The notes under the pieces: model-generated
Told to the model about the DNA's origin: nothing
Database searches by the model: none
What the model saw: only the letters and a program-made list of their open reading frames with translations
Shown: one piece after another, positions 6,581-15,013 of the stretch
How the letters are laid out: every line of letters starts with the position of its first letter
Numbering within the stretch: the first letter of the stretch is position 1
NCBI GenBank assembly: GCA_937960725.1
Contig: CALGOY010000312.1
Span: 1-19,464, forward strand
Length of the DNA stretch: 19,464 bases
Reading direction: 5' to 3'
Source of the DNA: an uncultured Bacillota bacterium
GTDB taxonomy: Bacteria; Bacillota; Clostridia; Caldicoprobacterales; UBA3941
Made by a program: the position numbers and the translations under genes

Positions 6581-8119
6581 TTAGCCAAGAAATTCTTTTA
6601 TAGGGCTAACATCTAACCCTTCATATTTTTCTAAGAAAGGCAGTATTTTTGAAGCAATTATCTTAACCCCTCCTGCTGAATCCGACTCAATGTTCAAAGG
6701 CATTACTGGGTCATGGAGAGACATGCGGAGTAAAAACCAGCCGTCTCCATCATCCTTACCGAAAGAAACTCGAATCCCCTCGTGATTGTCAGGGGCTATG
6801 TTCCAACCTTCAGCTTGTTGAGCATATTCTTCTAAATCCCTTAGCAGAGCATTTCCATATTCGGTAAAATTGTCTACTTTAATATTCATTCTAAATTCTC
6901 TAGCTTCTACCGGCTCCTCTAAATCTTCGATTAGGCGCTCTATGCTCTCTCCACTTTCTATCTTCATCCTGGCCATCTTAATCAAAATCGTAGTAACAAG
7001 ATAGGCCCCATCGTCTAAAAAGTAATTTTCCTTTAAAGCCCCATGACCAGAAGTTTCAATTGCCAGGTGGCACTCCTGTCCAATTTCATTAAGCCGAATA
7101 GCTTCATTAATAACATTTTTATATCCTCTTTTAAATCTATGGTGAATTCCTCCCAGATCTTCTTCTATAAATTTCTTAAGTCCAGTAGAAGTGATGGAGT
7201 CAGTTACGATAGTAGTATTAGGCCATTTTTCCAATACAATAGCTGAAACTAAAGCTATTAGCCGGTTTCGATTGATTGGGTTTCCATTTCGATCTACAGC
7301 GCCTGCCCGATCTACATCGGCATCGAAAATAATTCCAAAATCTGCCTTGTTATCCTTAACTGCCTTAATAATAGCTTCCATAGCTTCTTTGTCCTCTGGA
7401 TTGGGAACATGATTTGGAAATCTACCATCCGGCTCCAGATATTGACTACCTTCAACATCGGCTCCTAGGGGAACTAGTACTTTATCTACATAAAATCCAC
7501 CCGCCCCATTGCCTGCATCTACAACAATTTTAAATCCTTTCAAGGGCTCCATCGGATGAGTTGGGTGATTTACCTCTCTGCGCACCTTATCTACCAGGCC
7601 TTGAGCATATACTGAAATAAAATCCACTTCAGTTCGCTTACCAGGATTTGAAACTTCAGGGAAGTTTCCTTCCTGCGCTATCTCAAGGAGATTGGTTATA
7701 TCCTCTTTTTCCAGTCCTCCATCCTTAGTGAAGAACTTAAGGCCGTTCCTATTGAAGGGCAAGTGGCTGGCGGTAATCATGACTGCACCATCGTATTCGT
7801 AACCTTCGGTAACTGTTGTCATGAACATAGCAGGGGTTGAAGCAAGTCCACAGTCAAATACTTGAGAACCTAATTCCGTAATCCCTGATATAAAGGCCTC
7901 TTTTAACTTTGGCCCCGATAATCGCGAATCCATGCCAACGCCAATTCTTAATTCAGACATATTTTTTTGAAGCTTACGAGACAGCCATAAAACAAAAGCT
8001 TTCCCTAGTGTATGCGCCACATCTTCCGTGAGATTTACCGCCTGTCCCTCTACTCCTTCTAATGCGACTCCTCGAATATCGCTGCCATTTTGCAGCGCTT
8101 TCCATTCATTGCTTAACAT
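6581..8119 (-). CDS. Phosphoglucomutase/phosphomannomutase (alpha-D-phosphohexomutase family)
   Basis: 512 residues. Enzymes of this family move phosphate between C1 and C6 of hexoses and feed sugar nucleotide, glycogen and cell wall polymer synthesis. The phosphoserine loop is ITASHLP with Ser118. The metal loop is DADVDR (Asp266, 268, 270). The sugar-specificity loop is ETSGH (355-359), and the C-terminal phosphate-binding loop is the region around RMSLHDP. ETSGH and the length fit the bacterial phosphomannomutase/phosphoglucomutase group (COG1109) rather than GlmM, which is shorter; which sugar is preferred cannot be read from the sequence. The ATG at 8119 has GGGAGG seven bases upstream, and the ATG at 8134 has none. 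The gene has its own promoter (8184-8212) and a hairpin behind it, so it is probably transcribed alone. Confidence 0.93.
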   Translation of the reverse strand: MLSNEWKALQNGSDIRGVALEGVEGQAVNLTEDVAHTLGKAFVLWLSRKLQKNMSELRIGVGMDSRLSGPKLKEAFISGITELGSQVFDCGLASTPAMFMTTVTEGYEYDGAVMITASHLPFNRNGLKFFTKDGGLEKEDITNLLEIAQEGNFPEVSNPGKRTEVDFISVYAQGLVDKVRREVNHPTHPMEPLKGFKIVVDAGNGAGGFYVDKVLVPLGADVEGSQYLEPDGRFPNHVPNPEDKEAMEAIIKAVKDNKADFGIIFDADVDRAGAVDRNGNPINRNRLIALVSAIVLEKWPNTTIVTDSITSTGLKKFIEEDLGGIHHRFKRGYKNVINEAIRLNEIGQECHLAIETSGHGALKENYFLDDGAYLVTTILIKMARMKIESGESIERLIEDLEEPVEAREFRMNIKVDNFTEYGNALLRDLEEYAQQAEGWNIAPDNHEGIRVSFGKDDGDGWFLLRMSLHDPVMPLNIESDSAGGVKIIASKILPFLEKYEGLDVSPIKEFLG

Positions 8120-8183
8120 ATTGGCCCCTCCCATATTTAATATGCTTTAGACTAACCGTCCATACCGATTGAATTACATACAT

Positions 8184-8212
8184 ATTATAACAATCCATAG
8201 ATTAAAAAGCAA
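8184..8212 (-). promoter_or_regulatory. SigA-type promoter of the phosphohexomutase gene
   Basis: On the minus strand -35 TTGCTT (8212-8207), a 17-base spacer and -10 TATAAT (8189-8184), with TGT directly before the -10. It lies 65 bases upstream of the chosen start. Confidence 0.75.
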
Positions 8213-8253
8213 TTGCGATATATAGCTGTTGTTCTAGTATAAGATACTGAAAC

Positions 8254-8292
8254 AAAAAAGCAGGAGTGCTATATCAGCCTAACAGCTCCTGC
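8254..8292 (-). terminator. Terminator of thiT
   Basis: On the minus strand GCAGGAG (8292-8286) pairs with CTCCTGC (8266-8260), with a partly self-complementary loop of 19 bases, followed by six T (8259-8254). It lies 33 bases after the thiT stop. Confidence 0.8.
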
Positions 8293-8324
8293 ATTATATT
8301 TCACGAAATATTATTTTTATATAT

Positions 8325-8879
8325 TCAGTTGTCTAATTTAGTGTTATCTACACTCTGGATTTGATCGGTAAAATAAGGCTTCATAAAACTATATATAACC
8401 ATGGTAATCACAAGGCTTATAATAAGCTCTGGAACTAAATAAGATGCATTATATACGGCAGAGTATACCCATGGATTTTGTCCTTCTGCATAACTGGCGA
8501 AGACAACAACTCCGGAGATTAAGTGGGAAACAAATCTACCGAAAATAGCTAGAGCTATACCCAATCCTATAGTCCATCTGCTTTCCCTCCACAGGCCTGC
8601 AAGACCTAGGCAAGCGAATGCTACAGGATAATCGAGCAGAAGTGATACGGGATGAAAAGACCATTTAGGACCGAGTATAAATTGCAAAACGCCATATACT
8701 GCTCCAGCTAACAATCCTGGTTTGGTACCCCATCTTATGGCGAATATGATGATAGGAACCATTGATCCTGCGGTAATTGAACCACCTTGTGGCGACTCAA
8801 AGATTACAACATAGCTTAGCACTTGGGCTATAGCAATCATAAGCCCCGCTTCTACTAGCATTCTAGTCCTGTTGTTCAT
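8325..8879 (-). CDS. thiT: Thiamine ECF transporter substrate-binding subunit ThiT
   Basis: 184 residues, almost entirely hydrophobic, with about six membrane segments, the size and layout of an ECF S component. ThiT binds thiamine and works with the shared EcfA-EcfA'-EcfT energising module, which is not in this window. Family signs are GGSITAGSMVPI in the loop after the first helix, LDYPVAF, and GRFVSHLISG. The upstream TPP riboswitch confirms the substrate. The ATG at 8879 follows a GGGGG ribosome binding site by seven bases, all T; the longer frame to 8924 would start inside the terminator of the riboswitch and is rejected. It is transcribed alone from the promoter at 9071-9099, with a terminator behind it. 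Confidence 0.93.
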   Translation of the reverse strand: MNNRTRMLVEAGLMIAIAQVLSYVVIFESPQGGSITAGSMVPIIIFAIRWGTKPGLLAGAVYGVLQFILGPKWSFHPVSLLLDYPVAFACLGLAGLWRESRWTIGLGIALAIFGRFVSHLISGVVVFASYAEGQNPWVYSAVYNASYLVPELIISLVITMVIYSFMKPYFTDQIQSVDNTKLDN

Positions 8880-8886
8880 AAAAAAA

Positions 8887-8909
8887 CCCCCTTCTTTTTT
8901 CACGGGGAG
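8887..8909 (-). promoter_or_regulatory. Possible Shine-Dalgarno sequestering hairpin of thiT
   Basis: On the minus strand CTCCCC (8909-8904) can pair with the thiT Shine-Dalgarno GGGGG (8891-8887) over a 12-base loop. The same CTCCCC lies in CTCCCCGT, which is fully complementary to ACGGGGAG at the 5' edge of the riboswitch (9046-9039). The two pairings exclude each other. A second, translational switch is inferred from this. Confidence 0.4.
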
Positions 8910-8912
8910 TAG

Positions 8913-8943
8913 AAAAAACTGCATACCAACATAGGCATGCAGT
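8913..8943 (-). terminator. Riboswitch-controlled terminator
   Basis: On the minus strand ACTGCATGCC and GGTATGCAGT form a 10-bp stem with one G-U pair and a 6-base loop, followed by a run of T. It stands between the TPP aptamer and thiT. The competing hairpin TGCAG-GATAA-CTGCA (8952-8938) uses the left arm of the terminator and can act as antiterminator. Confidence 0.85.
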
Positions 8944-8952
8944 TATCCTGCA

Positions 8953-9047
<95 letters not shown>

Positions 9048-9070
9048 TATTATTAAATTTTGTTGGCATA

Positions 9071-9099
9071 ATAATATCATTCTTTGAATAAAATGTCAA
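9071..9099 (-). promoter_or_regulatory. SigA-type promoter of the riboswitch-thiT unit
   Basis: On the minus strand a consensus -35 TTGACA (9099-9094), a 17-base spacer and -10 TATTAT (9076-9071), with TGA directly before the -10. The -35 starts 11 bases after the stop of the three-GerMN lipoprotein gene, and no terminator is seen between them. Confidence 0.88.
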
Positions 9100-9109
9100 C
9101 ATGAATTCT

Positions 9110-10690
9110 CTATTCTTGGATAATCGCCGGATTCCTTATGAAAGGCTGGGAAAGTTCCATATTGCCGAATGTATCGACAGCTTTCCCATCTACCAAGAAT
9201 TTAACTTTTTGAATATTAGAGGTATTGGATGGATCCGTTAGAGAATTTACTATAGCGTATAAAGTCATCAACACGCCAGTGCTGCCCATCTTATTCCCAT
9301 CTAATTTCGAAGGTAAATCTACAATTGCGGTTTCACCATCATCGGCCATCCAGACCTTAATATCCCCTACTTCAATGCCATCGGGTATTACCTTGATATG
9401 TCCCAGGTTTTTTTGCGGTCCCAGGATTAGCTCGTTGATTATAGTAGTAGCTATCTGAAGGTTATCCCTGCTCATTGCTCTATATTCTGGCACTAGATGC
9501 ATGACATTGCTATCGCTGAAATATACCTTGATTTTACGCCCTACCTGGTTTGGAAAATCATCCCTAGTTAGGGGATTTTTTAATGAGATCGAATATAGAG
9601 GAGAATCTATCATATTTCCATCTCTATCTTGATAATAAATCTTTACAGCTCCTATATTGGGCAAAGAAGTTATGCTATATACTAAAGAGCTTAATAGGAT
9701 CGTCTCCTTCTTTACAAGCTCATTATTCCTCACTGCTCTATCAGCAGAAGTACCCCTTGAAGAATTATTATCATAAAACGGGCTTTTCAGCTCCTTTGAA
9801 AAATATAAAACCGCCACATCTAATTTGTCTTGTTCGCCTTCCTGTATCTCCGATTTAACTAGTTGTGTACCGCTAGGCATGGTAGGATAAAGTCCTTCTT
9901 CTGCTCCTCCAATAGGGCCTTTTATCAATTCTTCTACAATGGATTTAATGATAGCCCCATCCTTAACCGATAGGGTTCTTACTTCTGGCAGAAGATATTG
10001 ACACCTGAAATCCCCAAAATAGAGTTCACGCCTTACTTCTTTAACAGTTTCTTTTTGTACCTCTCTTTTTTCACTGGATGCTACCTCATCTAAGTTATTG
10101 GGATACTTGCTCAACACTCCCAATGGTTCTCCATCCGGGGTACCATCTTGGGTCAATTCTTGCCCTTCTACATATATCTTGACATACTTTACTCCTTCAA
10201 GTTCTGTCAAGGTGTTTACCAGAGCAACCCTTGCTGCTAAAAGATCACTTGCATCTAAAAATTCTCTAGACAAATCTACTATAACTATATCTCCATCCCG
10301 TTCGATGTTTAACAGCTTAGTATTTGCTGGTATAACAGCTTTAAACGTCTCTAAGCTAGGCCCTTTAATTAAAGCATTAACAGTTTCATTTAGCAGCATA
10401 TCTTCGCTGATGAGAACTAAATTTCTATTTTCTGGAACTAATCTATTATTTTCCTCATCTAAAAAAAATAAAGAAACTTCCTGTGAAACAGCAGAGCTAT
10501 CCATAATTTCCATTTGATCATATAAAATTTTATCCTGGTTGGCGTAATTTCTAACTGTTTCGCTTCGAGACACATCTTCTTCTGCTGACTTGCTCTTTAA
10601 GCCCTCATCCAGCTGTTCAATTCTTCTTGTGCACGCTGTAACCATAGACAATACTATAGCGACGATGCACAACCACGAGACTTTGCGCAT
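9110..10690 (-). CDS. Lipoprotein with three GerMN domains
   Basis: 526 residues. The N-terminus is a lipoprotein signal ending in SMVTAC, with Cys20 as the lipidated residue, so the mature protein sits on the outer face of a membrane. Three GerMN repeats follow at about 71-179, 221-359 and 386-505. Each has a strand start (VSLFFLDEE, RELYFGDF, KIKVYFSDS), a VPE or LPE motif, an E/A-L-I-x-GP turn and a strand with VD or VA near the end (IVIVDLSREF, AVLYFSKEL, AIVDLPSKL). B. subtilis GerM has two. GerM is needed in sporulation for SpoIIQ-SpoIIIAH localisation and in germination; whether this protein shares that job is inference. The ATG at 10690 has GGGAGG eight bases upstream. The gene begins 20 bases after the stop of the one-GerMN lipoprotein, so the two are one unit. 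Confidence 0.88.
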   Translation of the reverse strand: MRKVSWLCIVAIVLSMVTACTRRIEQLDEGLKSKSAEEDVSRSETVRNYANQDKILYDQMEIMDSSAVSQEVSLFFLDEENNRLVPENRNLVLISEDMLLNETVNALIKGPSLETFKAVIPANTKLLNIERDGDIVIVDLSREFLDASDLLAARVALVNTLTELEGVKYVKIYVEGQELTQDGTPDGEPLGVLSKYPNNLDEVASSEKREVQKETVKEVRRELYFGDFRCQYLLPEVRTLSVKDGAIIKSIVEELIKGPIGGAEEGLYPTMPSGTQLVKSEIQEGEQDKLDVAVLYFSKELKSPFYDNNSSRGTSADRAVRNNELVKKETILLSSLVYSITSLPNIGAVKIYYQDRDGNMIDSPLYSISLKNPLTRDDFPNQVGRKIKVYFSDSNVMHLVPEYRAMSRDNLQIATTIINELILGPQKNLGHIKVIPDGIEVGDIKVWMADDGETAIVDLPSKLDGNKMGSTGVLMTLYAIVNSLTDPSNTSNIQKVKFLVDGKAVDTFGNMELSQPFIRNPAIIQE

Positions 10691-10710
10691 ATCGCTTCCC
10701 TCCCAACCGA

Positions 10711-11730
10711 TCACCTTATGCCCTCCATAAATTGCGGCATCTTTACTTTCCATATACCATTTTCACTTACTACTGTTATCAAATCCCTTTCTCTCTTTTC
10801 CTGCGCTCCTGATGTATAATTTACAGTATAGGATACAGTTACAAAAGCATTGCCATCGGGCTTAATTTCCTCGTCTTTGATAAAGTTTGCCTCTAATTCT
10901 AAGCTACTTATCAACGCCGGCCACAGCTTCTGCAGCTCTTCTTTCGATGGCAAATCTTTACGCGACATGGTTTCAGAAGCCAGCAGAGAATAAACTTGAT
11001 CCCATTTTGGTTCTCCTACTAATCCTTCAAATACTAGCCTTACTGAATCAGCTGGTGATAATATATAGTCCTTATCGCGGTGTAAGGCTACCAGTGCAGC
11101 AGAAGAATTTTGCTCTCCGATATTCATCAGCTCCGCCAGTTCCTGTCCCAGTTCCTGATAACTGATTGCTCTATTATTAACTAATATTTTTACCTGATTC
11201 ACTCCATCTAACTCAGTCAAAGTGTTTACTATAGAATAAATAGCCAGCCTTTTCATCTCGGCTTGAACCTTTGCTATTCTATCCTCTGGTATATCAGCTT
11301 TACCATACAATTCTGTCAAATCTATAGGATTGTTAAATTCTTCGCTTAGATTAACAAATACGGTTTCCCCTTTTTGAGAAACATCCAACACCTTTACTTC
11401 AGGGGGCATTATAGAAACCCTATCGTGGGCTGCAGGCCCCTTAATTAGCTCTTCTACTACTAATTGTTCGTAGGTCTGTTTCTCATGAACTACTTTTCTA
11501 ATCTCTGGGACTAAATAATCGAAATATTTATGCTTAAAATAAAGAGTAACCTCTCTTTCTTGAGGATGGGGATCGGGATCAATAGTTAAAACTTTCTCAG
11601 ATCCGCCCTGGTTTTCTTCTGTATTTTCTTTTTCTTGTCTATTATCTATATAATTATCAATAACAGAACAAGCTGTCATTGATAAAATTATAATCCCTAT
11701 AAGCAGTAAAAACCACTTTTGTTTAAACAA
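10711..11730 (-). CDS. Lipoprotein with one GerMN domain and a C-terminal NTF2-like domain
   Basis: 339 residues from a TTG start at 11730, chosen because GGGAGGT ends six bases upstream; the frame reaches 11769 without a ribosome binding site. Lipoprotein signal with lipobox SMTAC and Cys21, then an acidic, low-complexity linker (about 28-58). One GerMN domain spans about 59-187 (VTLYFKHK, LVPEIRKV, EELIKGP, VFVNLSEEF, IVNTLTELDGVNQVKI). The C-terminal part (about 209-339) ends in a curved sheet pattern (AFVTVSYTVNY, DLITVVSENGIWKVKMP) that resembles NTF2-like or lumazine-binding domains of other Gram-positive lipoproteins; that call is tentative. It lies between the sensor kinase and the three-GerMN lipoprotein. 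A role in cell envelope or sporulation is inferred from the domain only. Confidence 0.85.
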   Translation of the reverse strand: MFKQKWFLLLIGIIILSMTACSVIDNYIDNRQEKENTEENQGGSEKVLTIDPDPHPQEREVTLYFKHKYFDYLVPEIRKVVHEKQTYEQLVVEELIKGPAAHDRVSIMPPEVKVLDVSQKGETVFVNLSEEFNNPIDLTELYGKADIPEDRIAKVQAEMKRLAIYSIVNTLTELDGVNQVKILVNNRAISYQELGQELAELMNIGEQNSSAALVALHRDKDYILSPADSVRLVFEGLVGEPKWDQVYSLLASETMSRKDLPSKEELQKLWPALISSLELEANFIKDEEIKPDGNAFVTVSYTVNYTSGAQEKRERDLITVVSENGIWKVKMPQFMEGIR

Positions 11731-11781
11731 ATGTTCACCTCCCGAAAGATAGCCGGGGCTAAACCTCACTTATATATCATC

Positions 11782-11787
11782 ATTATA
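11782..11787 (-). promoter_or_regulatory. Candidate -10 upstream of the GerMN lipoprotein pair
   Basis: A TATAAT on the minus strand lies 52 bases upstream of the TTG start, without TGn and without a convincing -35. The 149-base gap after the kinase gene has no clear terminator, so read-through from the regulator-kinase genes is equally possible. I could not recognise a sporulation sigma factor site. Confidence 0.3.
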
Positions 11788-11879
11788 GACTTATTATTTT
11801 ACAAAAGCTTTAAGTAAACTTAACAAAATCATGAACCATGTTAAAATACCGAGCAAATTTCGCACATTTATAGAATTTT

Positions 11880-13367
11880 TTAGTCAACAGCTAGAGGAAG
11901 ATGTACATAAAAAGTAGTACCCTTGCCCTCTTTACTCTCCACATGCACATCTCCATCATGGAGCAAGATAATTCGATGGGCTATCGATAAACCTAATCCT
12001 GTACCTCCTGTAGCACGGGATCTGGCCTTGTCCACCCTAAAGAATCGATCAAAAATTCTAGGAATATCCTCCGTTGGAATGCCGATTCCTGTATCTGCGA
12101 CCTTTAATACTGCCTCTCCTTTGCCCTTATAAACATCTACCATAACTCTTCCACCTTCTGGAGTGTACTTTATGGCGTTGTCGACTAAATTCGTGACTAC
12201 CTGCACCAATTTAGATTCATCGCCCAATATGTCCACGGGGCCTTCCAAATTAACCTCTAAGTTAATATCCTTCTTTTCGGCCAATACTCGCAACCCTTTT
12301 ACCGTTCTCTGTACCAACTCCGTTAGATCTAAACGCCGCTTTTCCAATGCCATATTCTTGCTGTCTATATGGACAAGTGAGAGCAGATCGCTAATTATGG
12401 CATTCAATCTATCTATTTCATTGTTTATATCAGTAAGAAATTCTACATAAATATCCGGGATATCTCCCCCCATATGTAGGAGAGACTCTGCCAGGACTTT
12501 AATTGCGCTAAGTGGAGTTTTCAGCTCATGGGACGCATTGGAAACAAATTCGCTTCTCGCTCGGTCCAAATTTTCTAGTTTTTCACTCATTATATTGAAG
12601 GCTTCGCCTAATTCCCTTAACTCCCCTCCGCCCTTAACCTTAACTCTCTGATCTAAATGACCTTGGCTCATTTTTCGTATAACATCTGTAAGGCTTTTGA
12701 TCGGATGAGTTATATATCCAGCAATCAAAAAGCTTATAATGGCAACACAAATTAGTATTATCACTAAATATCTATTTAGCATGTAACTTATAGTGTTTAG
12801 CATTTCATCAACATCAGACAGAGAAGTAGATATTATAACCATTCCAATGGTACCATACCGCTGATGTGTAATTGGAGCATAAGCGTACATGACCCATTTT
12901 TGTTCCCCAGTTGCCGTAGTAATATAAAGGGGCGTTGGCTGAACATCTTCCCCTTCTAACACGCGCTTTATTATCGGAAATTGTTTAGCTAGGTTTCGCC
13001 TTATAAAGCCGTGGGGACTAAGGTCGTTGTATGAATCAAATTCTACAACTCCATTGGAATTTAAGACGAGAATACGAGTAGGCTGACGTCCTTCTTGATA
13101 GCTAATTTCATTTCCCAGTTCTTCGATATCATATATTACATCTGCCTTTACATTTACATCATTGCTGGCAAATTTATTGCAAATCGTTTGAGCTGTCTGG
13201 ATAGCATATGCGCGAAATCTCTCCTGCTTTTCATTGATCTCACGCATCTCAAAAATTCTAATTATAGATATATTCGCAACTACGAAGCCTATTCCGATAA
13301 CTAATAGATAAGTAAAAGCGATTTTCCAACGAAGACTGGAAAAAAACCTTGTTCTATTTCTCAGCAA
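11880..13367 (-). CDS. Sensor histidine kinase, membrane-bound, HAMP type
   Basis: 495 residues. Membrane segments at about 16-34 and 200-219 enclose an outer sensing domain of about 165 residues that looks like a PAS/Cache fold. A HAMP domain (about 217-270) follows. The phosphorylated His280 lies in SNASHELKTPLSAIK. The ATP-binding domain has the N box (LVDNAIKYTPEGG, about 394-406), DTGIGIP (425-431), the F box and GGTGLGLSIAH. The layout is that of the PhoR/WalK/ResE group, without a cytoplasmic PAS domain before HisKA, which argues against true WalK. The start is a TTG at 13367, overlapping the regulator gene by 14 bases; the first membrane segment begins so close to it that no later start is reasonable. 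Its partner is the regulator just upstream. The signal is unknown. Confidence 0.92.
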   Translation of the reverse strand: MLRNRTRFFSSLRWKIAFTYLLVIGIGFVVANISIIRIFEMREINEKQERFRAYAIQTAQTICNKFASNDVNVKADVIYDIEELGNEISYQEGRQPTRILVLNSNGVVEFDSYNDLSPHGFIRRNLAKQFPIIKRVLEGEDVQPTPLYITTATGEQKWVMYAYAPITHQRYGTIGMVIISTSLSDVDEMLNTISYMLNRYLVIILICVAIISFLIAGYITHPIKSLTDVIRKMSQGHLDQRVKVKGGGELRELGEAFNIMSEKLENLDRARSEFVSNASHELKTPLSAIKVLAESLLHMGGDIPDIYVEFLTDINNEIDRLNAIISDLLSLVHIDSKNMALEKRRLDLTELVQRTVKGLRVLAEKKDINLEVNLEGPVDILGDESKLVQVVTNLVDNAIKYTPEGGRVMVDVYKGKGEAVLKVADTGIGIPTEDIPRIFDRFFRVDKARSRATGGTGLGLSIAHRIILLHDGDVHVESKEGKGTTFYVHLPLAVD

Positions 13368-14043
13368 AGTAATATCCCACTCCCCATTTGGTAAATATAA
13401 ATTCGGGTTGGCTGGGGTTTTTTTCTATTTTTTCTCTCAATCTTCTTATATGGACGTCTACCGTCCTTAAGTCGCCTAGATAATCGTACTTCCATACTGT
13501 TTCCAATAGATTTTCTCGGCTAAACACCTTTCCTGGATTCGAAGCAAACAGCTTAAGCAAATCAAATTCTTTAGCCGTTAGATTAACATCTTTTCCATCA
13601 ATAGTTACACTTCTATTGGTTAAGTTGATAGTCATGTTTTTAAATCGAATTATTTCTTTTTCTTCCTTATCTTTACTGGAATTGATCCTTCTTAGCACGG
13701 CTTTTATCCTGGCCTTTAGCTCCAAAATATTGAACGGCTTGGTCAAATAATCATCGGCACCATATTCTAGACCTAATATCCTGTCCATGTCCTCTCCCTT
13801 TGCTGTAAGCATAATCACCGGAACATCTGATTTTTCACGAATTCTCTGCAACACCTTAAAACCGTCTAATTTAGGCAGCATTACATCCAATACTACTAGA
13901 TCGTACTCACCGTTTTGAAACATTTCTATGGCCTCTTCCCCGTCATAAGCAGCATCGATCAAGTATCCATCCTGTTCTAAGCTAAACTTCAAACCTTTAA
14001 TAATAGCAGGCTCATCGTCTACAATCAGCAAACGTTTTTGCAT
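13354..14043 (-). CDS. Response regulator, OmpR/PhoB family
   Basis: 229 residues. The receiver domain (about 1-115) has the acidic pair Asp9/Asp10 (VDDE), phosphoacceptor Asp53 (LDVMLPKLDG), Thr80 and Lys102 (TKPFN). A winged-helix DNA-binding domain follows (about 130-229), with the recognition region LRTVDVHIRRLREKIE and the C-terminal hairpin WGVGYYF. The ATG at 14043 has AGGTGG eight bases upstream; the ATG four codons earlier directly abuts that site and is rejected. It is cotranscribed with the overlapping kinase gene. The promoter at 14089-14117 has imperfect repeats around the -35, which could be an operator. It resembles WalR and ResD, but the usual walR neighbours (yycH, yycI, yycJ) are absent, so I give no symbol. 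Confidence 0.93.
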   Translation of the reverse strand: MQKRLLIVDDEPAIIKGLKFSLEQDGYLIDAAYDGEEAIEMFQNGEYDLVVLDVMLPKLDGFKVLQRIREKSDVPVIMLTAKGEDMDRILGLEYGADDYLTKPFNILELKARIKAVLRRINSSKDKEEKEIIRFKNMTINLTNRSVTIDGKDVNLTAKEFDLLKLFASNPGKVFSRENLLETVWKYDYLGDLRTVDVHIRRLREKIEKNPSQPEFIFTKWGVGYYFAEK

Positions 14044-14088
14044 ACTATCATCCACCTTTTTTATATCATTAAACCTACATTAATTAGT

Positions 14089-14117
14089 ATTTTATCATAG
14101 GCAATTTTCAAAATCAA
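14089..14117 (-). promoter_or_regulatory. Promoter of the regulator-kinase unit
   Basis: On the minus strand -35 TTGATT (14117-14112), a 17-base spacer and -10 TAAAAT (14094-14089), with TGA directly before the -10. CAATTTT occurs twice on the plus strand around the -35 (14102 and 14115, 13 bases apart), possibly a site for the regulator itself. Confidence 0.6.
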
Positions 14118-14152
14118 TTTTGCCCTAATTCTTTTTGTTAGATACAAAATTG

Positions 14153-14806
14153 TCATTCGACTGTTATAAGATCCCTTAATCCCTCGAAAGTCTTATCCCC
14201 AATTCTAGGCACATTTTTTATTTCTTCTATCGTCTTAAAAGGTCCGTTTTTTTCCCTATATTCAACGATGTTCTTCGCTAATGTGGGACCAATCCTTGGA
14301 AGTTGCTGCAATTCCGCTTCACTAGCAGTATTGATATTTATCTTGCCTTCATCTTTTTGCATATCAGAGGAGCCATGCATTACATCCGGCATAGGCTCTC
14401 CTTCCTTAGGAATTATATACATACCCTCGTCCTTTACCTTGATAGCAAGATTGACCCTTAAGAGATCTGCATCTTCCAAAGGCCCGCCTGCTTTCTCAAT
14501 TACATCGATTAAGCGGCTTCCCTCTTCAACTTCTATAACCCCGGGATTTCTAACCTGTCCTGTAATATATACCTTAATCTTAGCGGGCTGATCTTCATTA
14601 TATTGAGATGCGCTATCACTAACATTGCTTCCTATAATGCTATCGCCGTCGTGATTTTCATGCGAATAATTATCTACGAGCACTATTTCTGAATTCTTAC
14701 TTTCATTTATTTCTTTAAAAACAATAAAACCCGTTAAAGCTAAAATAATGGCCGCCATGAAGGCAAATATCCCTGCCTGCTTTTTATCCATATCTAGCAC
14801 ATCCAT
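14153..14806 (-). CDS. comEA: ComEA-type DNA-binding competence protein
   Basis: 217 residues. ComEA is a membrane-anchored protein that binds incoming double-stranded DNA on the outer face of the cell membrane during natural transformation. One membrane segment lies near the N-terminus (about 11-29), then a polar linker, a SLBB-like domain (about 77-135: KVYITGQVRNPGVIEV to MYIIPKEG), and a C-terminal helix-hairpin-helix pair (about 153-217: ININTASEAELQQLPRIGPTLAKNI and IKNVPRIGDKTFEGL). This is the normal Gram-positive order. The start is unsure: a GTG at 14809, this ATG at 14806 (AAAGG very close) or the ATG at 14791 are all possible. comEB and comEC are not in the window. Many Firmicutes keep comEA near leuS, as here, although the carboxypeptidase gene now stands between. 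Confidence 0.92.
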   Translation of the reverse strand: MDVLDMDKKQAGIFAFMAAIILALTGFIVFKEINESKNSEIVLVDNYSHENHDGDSIIGSNVSDSASQYNEDQPAKIKVYITGQVRNPGVIEVEEGSRLIDVIEKAGGPLEDADLLRVNLAIKVKDEGMYIIPKEGEPMPDVMHGSSDMQKDEGKININTASEAELQQLPRIGPTLAKNIVEYREKNGPFKTIEEIKNVPRIGDKTFEGLRDLITVE

Positions 14807-14911
14807 CACCCTTTGACAGAATAATGAATGCAGCAGACTAATTTAAGTAGTTATTCTACTAAAGCAGTAAAATTCCTCTTTTTTTACAGTGTTTTTTTGT
14901 TTATTTCGCCC

Positions 14912-14941
14912 TATACAAACCTAGCTGAAATATGCTATACT
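14912..14941 (+). promoter_or_regulatory. Promoter of the D-Ala-D-Ala carboxypeptidase gene
   Basis: A -10 TATACT (14936-14941) with TGC directly before it, and a weak -35 TATACA (14912-14917) at an 18-base spacing. The leader of about 65 bases is almost pure A/T. The 207-base gap to comEA shows no other strong signal; a convincing comEA promoter was not found. Confidence 0.55.
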
Positions 14942-15013
14942 AAAAAAAGTTAATATATAATATAAAAAATAAATATAAATATTATTGTCTACAAAATAGT
15001 AAGGGGTTTAAAC

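Noticed and set aside
11880..14043. Identification of the two-component pair as WalR-WalK
   Set aside because: The kinase lacks a cytoplasmic PAS domain before HisKA and the yycH/yycI/yycJ neighbours are missing; PhoP/PhoR or ResD/ResE-like pairs are equally close.
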